The notes under the pieces: generated by a model
Told to the model about the DNA's origin: nothing
The model's input: the letters and a program-made list of their open reading frames with translations, nothing else
The model's database searches: none
Made by a program: the position numbers and the translations under genes
In this document: positions 26,001-37,200 of the stretch, piece by piece
Layout of the letters: each line of letters opens with the position of its first letter
Numbering within the stretch: the first letter of the stretch is position 1
Assembly: GCA_958496175.1 (NCBI GenBank)
Contig: OY292278.1
Coordinates: 21,886,001 to 21,950,000 of the forward strand
DNA length: 64,000 bases
DNA from: Sisyra terminalis
Taxonomy: Eukaryota; Arthropoda; Insecta; Neuroptera; Sisyridae
Reading direction: 5' to 3'

Positions 26001-26414
26001 TACTTCACTAAGTGATGCAGTCTCAGATACTCCTCGTCCTGCATACTTAGTGGAAAGAGTTCCCAAAAGTTGTAACGCCCATGTGCTGACAATGGGAGCC
26101 CAAACTTCGGGTTTAGTAGTAATGAAATTACATAGAGTTGAATGGACTTCAGCAATCGCTGTTTCTTCAAGTTCTGAATTGCCAGAATCGGCTGAGGTGC
26201 TTTTATGACCCATCACCTCATCTTCGATGTTTGTAATGCAAGTTCGTACAGATTTATTGAAGAGAGTGCAATAGAATTCTAGGATAACATCCTTTAACGC
26301 CGGTGTGGTTTTTAAGAAGACCAACGATTTTTTTGTCAACTCCAAAAGATTGTTGTTTTTGACGTTGTTGACCCCTTCGATGAAGGCTCGAATTGCAACT
26401 TGCTCGTCATTCAT
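20091..26414 (-). CDS. IntS5: Integrator complex subunit 5
   Basis: Exons in transcript order 26414-25889, 25832-25597, 23932-23720, 23661-22994, 22086-21710, 21259-20091; phases close to give 1062 residues, near the human length of about 1020. Diagnostic stretches shared with human INTS5 include [26 protein letters not shown], VVGILxHLA-like [17 protein letters not shown], and near the C-terminus [26 protein letters not shown] and [10 protein letters not shown]. The protein is a helical-repeat scaffold of the nuclear Integrator complex, which cleaves snRNA 3' ends and terminates paused Pol II; it has no catalytic motif. The start ATG at 26414 is the first in frame and lies 509 bp from the divergent STAM start. 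The intron 25596-23933 carries a truncated MITE and SINE; 21709-21260 carries a hammerhead-like relic. Confidence 0.95.
21445..21545 (+). ncRNA. degenerate hammerhead-like motif in a small foldback
   Basis: CCTGATATAGTC, a short hairpin, then GACGAAACGTTGC: the GAAAC half is intact but the CUGANGA box has changed (CUGAUAU). Flanking arms CTTTTATTTATTC and GAATAAATAAAAG pair with each other. Probably an inactive relic. Confidence 0.4.
22351..22400 (+). ncRNA. degenerate hammerhead-like motif
   Basis: Matches the 3' half of the copy at 60158-60212 (GCAATCGAAATACGTATCTG) and its downstream tail (GTTTGAGTTTTTGTTCAAAT), but the CUGANGA box is lost (ACAGAAA). It lies in an INTS5 intron. Confidence 0.5.
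24146..24270. mobile_element. truncated MITE family B
   Basis: Carries the left end (CTCATGTCCCTTTTAGAACC, then TCAAATCTGGCAACG) and the central block up to AATTTTCTCTTTTGTG, then stops. The right half is absent. Confidence 0.7.
24941..25010 (+). repeat. 5'-truncated SINE fragment
   Basis: Shares GAGTAAATTTTCAATATTC, CGATTACAG and the AAGCGACGATAGATAACAAT tail with the full SINEs; the tRNA-like head is missing, as in truncated insertions. Confidence 0.6.
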
Positions 26415-26923
26415 TTTCGTCGAATTGTTTATTCTTGAGAAATCATCAAAACTTATATTCTAATGATTCTAACATAATAACATTAGAGGTATAACCTATA
26501 AAAACATTTTAATAAAAATATGGATAAATTTACAAATATAATATTACCAATAATAATTTTAAAAAAATACCTTAAAAGTTTAAAAAATATAATTGAGTAA
26601 CTTTATATAACAATTAACTAATTTATTTAAATGTTTTTTAGTTTATATTTGAGATTTGAATTATTTTGACACCATTTGAAACTTTTTTATTGCCAACCTG
26701 GAAAAATAGAGACTTTGAAGTTGGCGACCTTGGATCATTGTAGAAATGTCATCGAGTAGTGGAGAGCCGTCATTCATTTATTAGTCATCGTACATTAAAT
26801 TTTCCCGAAAAATGGATAAATAATTATTTTCTTTACTGCACGCATATAATTTTAAAATTTTTTCTACCCTGAACAATAATATAAATCAAATAAAAATAGT
26901 GGCAAGTATAAAATTATTACACG
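26415..26923. promoter_or_regulatory. divergent promoter region, INTS5 / STAM
   Basis: The 509 bp between the two start codons must hold both 5' UTRs and core promoters. It is AT-rich and free of recognisable repeats. No clear TATA box or initiator could be assigned by eye. Confidence 0.6.
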
Positions 26924-29900
26924 ATGGGGCTATTTGGGTCGTCGACACCGTTCGATGCTGAAGTGGGTAAGTTTTTTTTGTTGTCTGGAACAAAAATTTT
27001 ACCCTTGGAAATATTTCCAACGTTAAATTTCGTGGATCTGATTACAGAAAAGGCGACTAGTGAAAAAAACACCACCGATGATTGGGGTTTAATTATGGAT
27101 ATTTGTGATAAAGTTAGTTCGAGTCCGTCAAATGCTAAAGATTACTTAAAATCGATTGTTAAACGTTTACACAACAATGACCCACACGTAGCCATGCAAG
27201 CGGTCACAGTAATTAAATTAACTTTTTTAATTGAAACATTACTAAACAACATCGTTTTCAGTTACTCGACGCCTGTGTAAATAATTGTGGCAAAAGTTTT
27301 CATTTGGAAATCGCTTCTCGTGAATTTGAAAACGAATTTATGAAACTATTTCCTCGTAGTCATCCAACAGTCAAAGCTCGTTTACGTAGTTTGTTAAAAA
27401 AATGGGCCGAAGGCGAATTCAAAAATGATCCTCAACTAAACCTAATTCTATCACTCTATCAAAAGCTCCCGCATGCTGGCGTTGAATATGTCGCACCTCC
27501 GCCTTCTACTACTCGAACCGAAGATGATGACTTAGCCAAAGCTATAGAACTATCATTAAAAGAAAAAGGTTCACCCAAAGTAGGAAAAAGCGGTGCCAAC
27601 AACGTATACCCAACCGTAAACCAAACTACATTTAAAAGTAGCAGCCGAGGTGCTCCGTCAGATGCACGAAAAGTTCGTGCTCTTTACGACTTTGAAGCGG
27701 CTGAAGACAACGAATTAACTTTCAAAGCGGGAGAAATCGTCCAAGTAATAGACGACTCGGATCCGAATTGGTGGAAAGGCCATAATCAACGAGGCGAAGG
27801 CTTATTTCCAGCCAATTTTGTAACGCCCGATTTAACTGTAGTTCCAGAACAATTCCGTAAGTCCCACAAAGAATCAATTTAAAATTGAATATTAACCACT
27901 GAAATTATTATAGGGATTGAAGCAGCTCGAAAGAAAAACCAATATACGGATGATTTAGCGTTGAGTAAAGAAAGATCATCACCGCCCATTCAACCCCAAG
28001 TGGTTGAAATCGACGAAAGTAAAATCGACCGTTTAGTGCATTTACTGCATGAAGCTGATCCAAACGATGCTTCGAAGGATACGCATGAAATGAAAATCTT
28101 AGAAGGTACTACTTAATACATAAGGAGATCCTCCGGTTTGACACCCTGATTGTTGAGATTTTTTTGTAAAAGCGAAAGAAAAAATAGAACTTTGAACTTT
28201 TGGCTATTTGTTTATACATATTTCAAAAGTATACAGTTGAATTGTAGCTAAAAAAAATCAGTAGAACCAAAGTTATAGTGGTCTGAAGACACCCGCCTCG
28301 AAAAAATTGAGGTCCACTTCATTATATCAGCTGACGGACTAAGGGGCCATCCATTAATTACGTGAGATAATTTTAGCTATTTTTCAACCCGCCCTCCTCC
28401 TTTGGTAAATTACGCCCTCCTCTAATATCACGTAAGATTTTTTTAAGTACGTACTTGTAATGTAATTGAGTTAATCTGTGCTTCAATTACATTAGTTTTA
28501 TTTGAAAGAACAATTTTAAAAAATTACGTGATATTTGCCGAGATCATTCTCTCCCCTACGTGAGATTGTGTGAGCTTTTGATCGACATCCCCTCCCTCCC
28601 CCCTAAACGTCTCACGTAATTAATGGAGGCCCCCTTATCTGAAACAAAAAACCCGGCGGGGTTTTAATTTGCGAAATTTTGGGATGATAATAGTCCACTC
28701 GATGCGTCTAGATGTACTGAGTAAATTCTATAAATATGAAGTAAGGCCAAGTCGTTTTTGAGATATGATGGAGGAAAGTTTGAGAAACATGGTTTTGAGA
28801 AAAATGCGTTTAAAGTTTCAAGCATTGTTATAACTAAAAAAATTCTAACTTACCACTAATCTGCGATGCCTGGTTCGTAAAGTACACCTGTCCCTTCTAA
28901 CTGCTGTATCTTTATAATGGCTTCAAAAATCGAAAAATCACTTTACCTACACATTCTAGATACATAAAGGAAACAATTTATGCAAAAAAAATAAATTATT
29001 TTTTGATCCCATTAAACCAGAGGACCCCCACCGTAAGACAAGCCAATAAAAAAAACTATTGACAAATTTAACATTACTATTACTATTAACATTACTAAAA
29101 GTGTATTCTGGAATAAACAGAAAAGAGCACTATTCGTTTAGAGCAGTGGTTCCCAACCGATATTGGACTATGCCCCACCTAAGCATTTCTAAAATTCTGA
29201 TGACCCCTCAAGTGATATTTAAATTTTGTTTTTCAAAATTTTACGGTTATTCACCTTAAAGAAGCTTAAAAGGCCATCAACTTGATATCTAAACAAGCTT
29301 CCAAATAATAAGTCATCTATGAAAGAGAAAAATAAAAAATGAAAGTTTAGAATAAATAAAGTTTCCAAATATATAATATAAAATTGAAATGCAGAAATAT
29401 TTGAATGAAACATTATTCTGAAATGAATGAAAAACAATTTTTTGCTATTATTAACTCATTCTCGAATTACCCCATAGTCTTTGGTATAGCCAACCGAAGG
29501 GTGCATGTCCTGCCCATGATCCACCAAAATATTGCCACCCCCACCGGTGGGGTCTGCGCCCCACGTTGGGAATAACGGGTCTAGATGTTTGATGCAAGTT
29601 TTTGTTAGGTTTTTCTGATAAAGTTTTCAAAAATATGATAAGATAATCATTTTAATTTGATTTCTTTTCTTTGAAAAGTATATTGTCATACGTTTTACTC
29701 ATATTGAGAAAAAAATTTGGCATTTATTAATTATAAATTTTATTATAATTACTTGAAAATTGCTGAAGATTATTTAATTAATCCTCTTAGTTTAAATAGC
29801 CTAGGTAGGGAAGATATCTCTTATATATCTGGTTATACGTTTTTGGAATTTTAGTTACTTTTGCTAACAATCTTTTTCAAATTTTGTTTTAGAACAAGTT

Positions 29901-30515
29901 AATGGAATGGGTCCCTTAATTGATAACGAATTAGAACGTGTAGATCGGAAGCATGCACAACTGACCCAGTTAAGTGCAGATTTGGTGGACGCATTAAATT
30001 TATATCACACATTAATGCGTGAGCCCCAATTTAGTCAAATGCCATTGCCATCGAAAGCGATGCCTCCTCCAAACTATTATCCGATGGGTCTTCCCGGAGG
30101 TCCGCCTGTAATGTACAACGGCAACAGTAGCTTTGGACCACCACCACCAGGAGTTTTACATCAACCAATGCCGCCACACGTCCCGGGACAATTTCCTCAG
30201 TATATAATGCACGGACCGATGCCTCCACCATCCGGAGCTATGATGCAACCACCGACATCACAACCGAATGTGGGCAACTCTTCTATGCATAATATGGTAC
30301 ACGGGCCAATGCAAAACATTCCGAACAATTCTGGATTCCCTCCCATGGGGCCACCGTATGGTCCTCCGCCACCTGGTGGAATGCCCATGCAAAATTTTGT
30401 GCCACCTCAACAACCGCCCCAACAACCTCAACAGCCTCAGCAACAACCTCCGCAACAAACTGGTGCGCCTCCGTCTGCAGCTCCCATGCAACAATATGCA
30501 TTTAATCCTCAATAA
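26924..30515 (+). CDS. Stam: Signal transducing adaptor molecule (ESCRT-0 subunit)
   Basis: Exons 26924-26966, 27048-27208, 27262-27856, 27914-28105, 29893-30515; 537 residues. Domains in order: VHS (residues ~1-140; EKATSEKNTTDDWGLIMDIC, DPHVAMQAVT), ubiquitin-interacting motif (~155-172; DDDLAKAIELSLKE), SH3 (~205-260; ALYDFEAAEDNELTFKAGE, DPNWWKG), a GAT/coiled-coil region (DESKIDRLVHLLHEADP; MGPLIDNELERVDRKH) and a Pro/Gln/Met-rich tail. Each block matches vertebrate STAM. In the family STAM pairs with Hrs on endosomes, binds ubiquitinated receptors and, via SH3, deubiquitinases. The first intron (81 nt) is a multiple of three without stops, so its retention would insert 27 residues in the VHS N-terminus. 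The 1.8-kb last intron holds a MITE and a hAT-like element. Confidence 0.96.
28340..28637. mobile_element. MITE with CATCCATTAATTACGTGAGA inverted ends, copy 2
   Basis: Begins TAAGGGGCCATCCATTAATT and ends in the mirrored CCCCTTA; ~298 bp, in the last STAM intron. Same family as 6868-7160. Confidence 0.75.
29144..29580. mobile_element. hAT-like non-autonomous element, copy 1
   Basis: Left end CAGTGGTTCCCAACCGATAT and right end CCCCACGTTGGGAATAACGG are typical hAT inverted ends. Flanks GTTTAGAG and GTCTAGAT may be a decayed 8-bp duplication. The sister copy is 41656-42063. Confidence 0.75.
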
Positions 30516-33176
30516 AACTTTAACCATGGCAGTAATATCGGAACAGTGATATATCTTTAAATATTTATAAAATTCAAAATAATGTTTATGAAGAGAAAAA
30601 AATTAAATTTAAAAGAAATAAAATATATTATCTAAATAGAAAAGGAAGTATATAAAAACAAATATTTGACTGATTATGGGGAATGAATGGTAAATGTGAA
30701 AAGGGACGATGTTTTAAATTAATTGCTTGTTAATTATTCCCCAATAAAAAAATGTAGATTTACTTTATAAAACTTTTTTTTGTCCTTTGTACAGTTTAAA
30801 TAAAAATTATTTTACGGCTCTTATTTTAACATTAACTCATGAATCACCTTGTTCCTAATCAACTGTACTAAAGATAAGATACATTTGTTAATGACAAATT
30901 TCAATTCGGCCTTTATTTTCTCAATGAATCAATCTTGAGATTATTCGAACATTACTTATTAGTATCAATATTTCAAATTTATTTGAAAAAGAAAGGTAAA
31001 CATTGATAAAATTAAAGTACTTAAGATCTTTTTGGTACAATTGTTCCAATGTCATTACTTTCATTGTCATAACTACGGAAAATTAAATTTATTGAGATGA
31101 TTAACCTTATTAAGTAAAATTAAATCAATTACGGCTGATTCACTGTACTAATTGGATCTAAAAGGTTTTAAATATGGTCCAGAACATTACAAGTGATAAA
31201 ATTAACATTTGTTCAGAAGAGTGCAATGTTAATAAATTATTAAATGTAGAAAAATATTTTAGTTTCTAGTAAATTTTTAAACCATATTTTTTTTCAATTA
31301 AGTTGCGTAGTTTTGAAGTTATCGTAGACGTGGGAGAATAAGAGAAATATTTTTGCAACTCAGAATTCAAAATTAATATTAGCAACGATAATATTTTTCC
31401 AGGAAAAATTTAACAGAAACATGTTTCTTTTCACTATGTAGTATCCTAACTTCGGCCAGTGAGATTACTTAGCTAACTGGAGCTGGGAATTGGTGAGTGG
31501 AAAGGATATTTTCTGGGTTCTATACAAAAATAGGTATTTGAATTGCCAATTCAGCCAGGGACAGTAGATTGAAGATATGGAAATAAAGAGAATAGGATTT
31601 TTATCACTTCAAAAACGATACTATGATAAATTAAACACTTATCATAAGTCGATAATTTATTGAAATAAAAGTCAGTGAATGTCAATAATTTTTCTGTTAG
31701 CGAAAATATTTAATTTAAATCAAATTAAATTGTCAAATATGGTGTTAAGCTAACTAGTGTCCGATCGAACTTTCGGTTTAGGTCAAAACGGTTGAATTCG
31801 TGAGAAGAAAATGTTGAGAAAATATTGTTTCTCACTTATAAAGCTAGATCCTTTAATTATGAATACTGATCTTATCATCAGTATATTCCATATACCCTCG
31901 TTTTGGAGTAGAAAATTGTCCTTTTTGCAACTTTGAAATGAAATTGTGGTGATTCTGTTACCCACAGGACGAAATTTTTTTCACATTACAATTCACTTGA
32001 AGGCCTTGATTCATAATCCGTTGAGCAAACTAGGCCTCATAATGAAAAGTCACCCCCATAAATAGCCCGATTTCTGGCGAAATTTGTCGCCTGGAGTTTT
32101 AGCTCCTTAACTTTCCGTTTTGATTTCCCGGGCAACTATTCCACAAAAACAAAATATTTTTTATTGGCTACGTTAAGGATAATTCAACCAATAGTATTCA
32201 CCTCTATTTCAGCCATCCCTTATATCCTAATTTTCCAGTTCAAAATTGTCCTTTTTGCAAAATTCATCATTTTCGAGGGGTGACTTTTCATTATAAGGAC
32301 ATATTCTACAAAAGGATTATTGAACAATGCCCTTAAGTGAGAAGTTATGTGCAGAAATTTTTGTCCTGTGTGGAAAAGAACACCCGCGATATCATTTCAA
32401 AGTTTCAAAAAGGCCAATTTTCAAGTGCATAAAAAGGATATAAGGGATGGTTCTTTTTGCTGAAATTGATTATTTAAGATTGAATCATCCTTAATGATAT
32501 TGCATAAAAATTATTAGCAAATATGGGCTAGATTCTTGGTATATCGAAACGGGAAATTAAGGAGGTGAAAAAGTATGTACCAAATTTGCCCGAAAATTGG
32601 TCGATTTTGAAGGGGAAACTTTCGAGAAGAAATCAACTAATTGTATTCCTGTGTTTCCTAGCTTATCTTTAGGTGATCCTATCCTATTAGAAAAAGGCGT
32701 TTAAAGGTATTTTAAATTTTCAAAAATCCCTTTAGAAGTCGTTTAAAGTTATTCATTTTTTCCTCTCCACATTCCTGTATATATTTAATTCATTTTTTAA
32801 CAACAGTAAGTTACAATAATTGCAATAACAATAAAGTTTTTAAGTATAACTATAAACAAATAGTTATGTTAGAAAAGAAAATATATTTGCGATTAAAATT
32901 CATAAATTTGATTTATTTCAACTTTGGTATTTTTTTTAACATTATTGCTTTGCGATTAAAGTAATTAAGTAGAAATCATATAAACTAAAAATCGTTAACT
33001 AGATTTTATTGCATTTATATATTTCATTTTTTCATGATAAAACTAATTTTTAGTTAATATGCGAAAAATTAAAGGAAAATCGGCAGTGTGAAACCTGTCG
33101 ATCGTTGGACCGAATTAAATTAATAATTGCTAGAAGTAAATGTTAATATAACATAGCTTATATATTGAAAATAAAT
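30516..33176. other. intergenic region with a decayed inverted repeat
   Basis: Between STAM and the GT31 gene. After the STAM 3' UTR the main structure is an imperfect inverted repeat at about 31900-32650: CTTTTTGCAACTTTGAAATG and CATCCCTTATATCC in the left part return as complements (CATTTCAAAGTTTCAAAAAG, GGATATAAGGGATGG) in the right part. No protein-like exon was found. Confidence 0.6.
30617..30622 (+). terminator. candidate poly(A) signal of STAM
   Basis: AATAAA about 100 nt after the stop at 30513-30515; a second AATAAA is at 30743-30748. Confidence 0.55.
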
Positions 33177-34143
33177 ATGTTAAGTTCATTTTTGATTTTT
33201 CTAATATTCTTCCAAAAAAATTTAGCAAGTAAAGGTAACGTTGAAGTCAAAATTACATTAAATCAAAAATAATATAATTTTTTAAAATTTTTTGCTAGAA
33301 ATGCGTTTTAATCAACCGGTTTTTATTAGTGGAAATACAAGTCCGCAATTAGTGAAAGACATAATTCCCGGAAAGTTTTTAAATGCCGATCGAAAAGTTT
33401 GCGAAACACATCGTCCATTGCGTCTGGCACTTATTATTATATTTAGCAAACCCGATCATTTTCTAAATCGTAACGTGATCAGGAATACATGGGGTTTACA
33501 CGGCATCAAATACAATATGCCCGTATTTTTCATAATTGGTAGCGGCTACAATATCAGCACACAAAACCGCATAGGTGATGAACTTAAAAAATACGATGAT
33601 ATAATTTTAACGAACTTCATGGACACCTATCGCAATTTAACGTTGAAAACTGTCTCAGCTTTACATTGGGTGTTAGATTTTTGTTATGTTTCCGAATTTG
33701 TGATTAAAGCGGACGATGATGTATTTGTTAACATTCCCTACACGAAGGCCTTTTTGAAAAGTTTAAACCCTTATAAGGCGACAATTTACGGGGGTGTTAA
33801 TACACATATCAATGTTGATAGGGTTGCAGGTCACAAATTTTATATACCCCAAAGCGATTACAAGCAAAAGAAATACCCAAGGTACGTCATGGGTTGTATC
33901 TACATAATTCCAACAATGGTCGTGAAGTCTTTGTATGACGCAGCATTAGAAGAACCATTTTTCTCAATTGAAGACATTTTCTTAACAGGATTTGTTGCCA
34001 AACGTCTTGGAATCGAAATTCAGCAAATCCGTGGCATAATTACATCCCCGAAGAATAAATATCTCGTCCACAAAGCGATATGTGTTATAGAAGTTTATCC
34101 TCTCAACCGCCAGCAATGGCTAAATAATGCTATCAAATATTGA
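33177..34143 (+). CDS. GT31 beta-1,3-galactosyltransferase-like enzyme
   Basis: Exons 33177-33234 and 33299-34143, 300 residues. Residues 1-17 are hydrophobic (MLSSFLIFLIFFQ) and fit a signal anchor for a type II Golgi membrane protein. Family GT31 motifs are present in order: RNVIRNTWG, the metal/nucleotide-sugar-binding DDD in KADDDVFVN, YPRYVMGCIYI, and SIEDIFLTG with the family's E-D pair. The length is usual for the family. It probably transfers galactose or N-acetylglucosamine in beta-1,3 linkage to a glycan acceptor in the Golgi; acceptor and donor cannot be read from sequence. Not assignable to brainiac or another named member with confidence. The gene converges on the receptor-like gene, stops 128 bp apart. 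Confidence 0.9.
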
Positions 34144-34151
34144 AAAAAATA

Positions 34152-34157
34152 TTTATT
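34152..34157 (-). terminator. candidate poly(A) signal of the receptor-like gene
   Basis: AATAAA on the minus strand, about 115-120 nt past the stop at 34272-34274 and just beyond the stop of the opposite GT31 gene. Confidence 0.45.
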
Positions 34158-34224
34158 AAAACTCTTATATTCAATAACAATTAATACACATACATTATGT
34201 ACATTCAAGCATTTGCTTAACTTA

Positions 34225-34230
34225 AATAAA
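34225..34230 (+). terminator. candidate poly(A) signal of the GT31 gene
   Basis: AATAAA 82 nt after the GT31 stop; an earlier ATTAAA is at 34155-34160. It lies past the candidate signal of the opposite gene, so the transcripts would overlap. Confidence 0.45.
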
Positions 34231-34271
34231 TTTCAACAATATAATGTAACAATATTCAAAATTAAATATCT

Positions 34272-37200
34272 TCAAGTAACTTGACTATAATGGCTTTGTC
34301 CAAATGTTAACAAAAAAATAATCAATATTGTAATAGTTAAATAAATACAACGACCTGTAATTGGTACGTTAAATAATTTTGCTGATAAACGTAAACTTGA
34401 TGCATACAAGAGAATTGAATCCAATTCAGAATCGGGGGTGGAGTTGTAAGCTAACGGCTTTGTACGAATATCATGTCCAACCATTTGCATCGTGATGCAA
34501 CTATTCGTCAAACGGGCCGCCTAAAATTGATTTTCATAATGAAAATTTGATTTATAATATTTGTAACAATATATGTTATACTTGAACAAAGGGGGCGAGT
34601 GTTATTAAAAGCCAAAGACACATATTAACAATACTGATGGCGATTGATGCATTTTCCATATCGGTTGAATCGATTTTCAGCAACCAAACAGCACCGGACA
34701 TAGCACGCGATAGATTTAAAATCGTAAATAAACAAATTGCTGGCGATAAAGCATTGTTTAAGTAGTTCAGCTGCGTACGAAACTCGGACACTTCCTGTAA
34801 AATACAAGAAATAGATTTAGCAAGATTGGATACCAGAATTGGTGCAGGCTCCGGCTCTAATTCTGGAGCCAATTTTTTAAACTATAGCTCCAACTCCGGG
34901 TTCTGGCAAATGTTTTACTCCAGCTTTCGATTACGGCTTCGTTCTAAATTATTGTAATATATTTGTTAGTTTTGTGATCATTGGTTATTACTAGCAAACA
35001 CCAAATTTTAATGTACTTAAATATATAAATACATGAGCTACTAGTGGCCGAGTGGTCAAGGTGGCTACTCCAAAATTGGTAGGTGTTGGGTTCGAATCTC
35101 GTATCGAGCAAATTTTCGGCATTCTTCGATCTACAGATTTTGATTATCCCTAGAGTCACTAAAAATCTTGGTAGTTGTAAAACGACGGTAAATAACAATA
35201 AAAATATTTATACTGTCTTCAACATAAGATTACTCAGAGCTGGAGTTATTAAATTTTGATGACTCCGTTCAAGTTTATATTTTAGCTTCTCCTCCTCTAA
35301 AACCTTCCAATTTCCGAGCTCTAATTGCTACCAAAACATAAGCAAAATGGACACCCTGTTAAAAAAAGGCAATTAGAGGCATTTTGAAAACATCACATTT
35401 AAAATGCTTTTACCAACTTTAAAAGACTTCTAGTGGGGTTTTTGAACATTTAAATTGCCTTTTTTAACAGGGCAAACAATATAATATATTGTAGACTTAG
35501 CTGAATTATTTAAAAAATAAATCGTTTCAAAGCGATAGAAATTCAGATTATTTTAATTCAGCATAGCATATTAATTTCTTTTAAATATATTCTGTATAAA
35601 ATATTGGAGGAAAAAAATATTTTTTTTAAATAAGAAGACAATTCAAGTTATTTAAGATCTTTTTTTTTAATTAATATTTTTATTATTCAATTAGCTACGT
35701 TTCGTTACTAATCATAACTTCATCAGGCTTCTTGATTGATTAAATATTTTCATATTTTATTTTTGTGAATCAAGAAACCTGATGAAGTTACGATTAGTAA
35801 CGAAACGTCGCTAATTGAATAATAAAAACATTAAAGAAAAAAAAAGATCTTAAATAACCTGAATTGTCTTCTTATTTAAAAAAATAAAAGCTGACATTTG
35901 AATTTTATCATCTATTATGAAAAAAATATTGCAGTAAAATAATAAGAAGAATAAAAAATTAAAGTCCAATTTCTCATTATAAATTTTATAGTTGAATTGG
36001 CTTAAGTTTCTTTTAGAACAGTCAAATCTGGTAACGTTGCATTTTCGATTTTGTTTTTAATTTAATTTTATGAATAAATCAGTCCATAATAAAAATTTAT
36101 CCACAAAAGAGAAAAATATACCATAACAGAATTGAATTAACCAAAAAATCGCGAAAAGAATAAAAAACTAAGTAAAAAATGCAACGTTGCCAGATTTGAC
36201 GGTTCTTAAAAATACTTAGGCCGTTATATTTATGAGTAGCTAAACGGAAGAGGGTCATCCGGTGGTGAAAAAAATGTGTACAAACTATGACAAGCTTATA
36301 TTTATCAACACTAGGCCCGTATTTATATTACAATAAAAAATATAAGTCTACTGGTGGCCGAGTGGTCAAGATGGCCGCTCCAGAATTGGTAAGTATTGGG
36401 TTCGGATCTCGTACCGAGCAAACTTTTGATATTTCTCGGATTTACGGATCTTTATTAACCCTAGAGGCACTACAGACCTAGGTAGGTACAAAGCAACGGT
36501 AAACAATAAAAAAATCATATTTTGTGTAATTCAGATTTTTTATTGATTTTAATTATGGATATGTACGAATGGATAGATCATGTACTTATATGGCGTCAAA
36601 TAGAAATATGAAAAATCTGGTGTAGCGTACGAAACGCCATCTACGTAGGCACAGTTTTTGTGGTAACTAAAAACAATTGAGCTTCCATTCATACAGGTTA
36701 GTGATTTTAATAGTTTAGTTTAACTCTTTCATTTTTCTTATCACAATTTCCATGCGGTACCTTTAAACTGATAAATTTTAATTACTATATAAGAACTTAC
36801 TCGCATCCATTCCAAAGGAGTTAGAAACTGATGAATCAATTTTCCTTTCAAGAATTGCGACTGCGATTTTAAAAGTTGCGTTTGAATGCAATAGCTGATT
36901 ATTATGGTAGCTTGAACTGTGTCGTGAAACAATGTGCAAATTATCATAGCAATTTTTAAAAACATTAGCAATGGCTGTGAGCTGTAAAAGAATAACATCT
37001 AATCAATGGATTCAATAGTTGAATGGATATCAATATGTAATAAGAGACCATAGAGAAATTAAACATAGAGCCGACTCTATAGCCTCTATAGCAGTGGTTC
37101 TTAGCCTTGTTGGAAGTACTGACCTCCACTAGTTTCATATGCCCATTCTACTATAGAACTATAGAAATATGATTTTTTCAAAGTTCAAACATAGATATAA

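Larger units (their letters stand above)
35619..35886. mobile_element. 268-bp palindromic element carrying a hammerhead-like motif on each strand
   Basis: The left arm (AAATAAGAAGACAATTCAAG, TTATTTAAGATC) is repeated inverted in the right arm (GATCTTAAATAA, TTGTCTTCTTATTT). The arms are nearly perfect across about 110 bp around a short AT-rich centre. Each arm contains a ribozyme-like core, listed separately. Confidence 0.8.

Noticed and set aside
35041..35110. A functional tRNA-Ser/Leu gene
   Set aside because: A and B boxes are present, but no acceptor stem can be formed, and the head continues into a body shared with other SINE copies.
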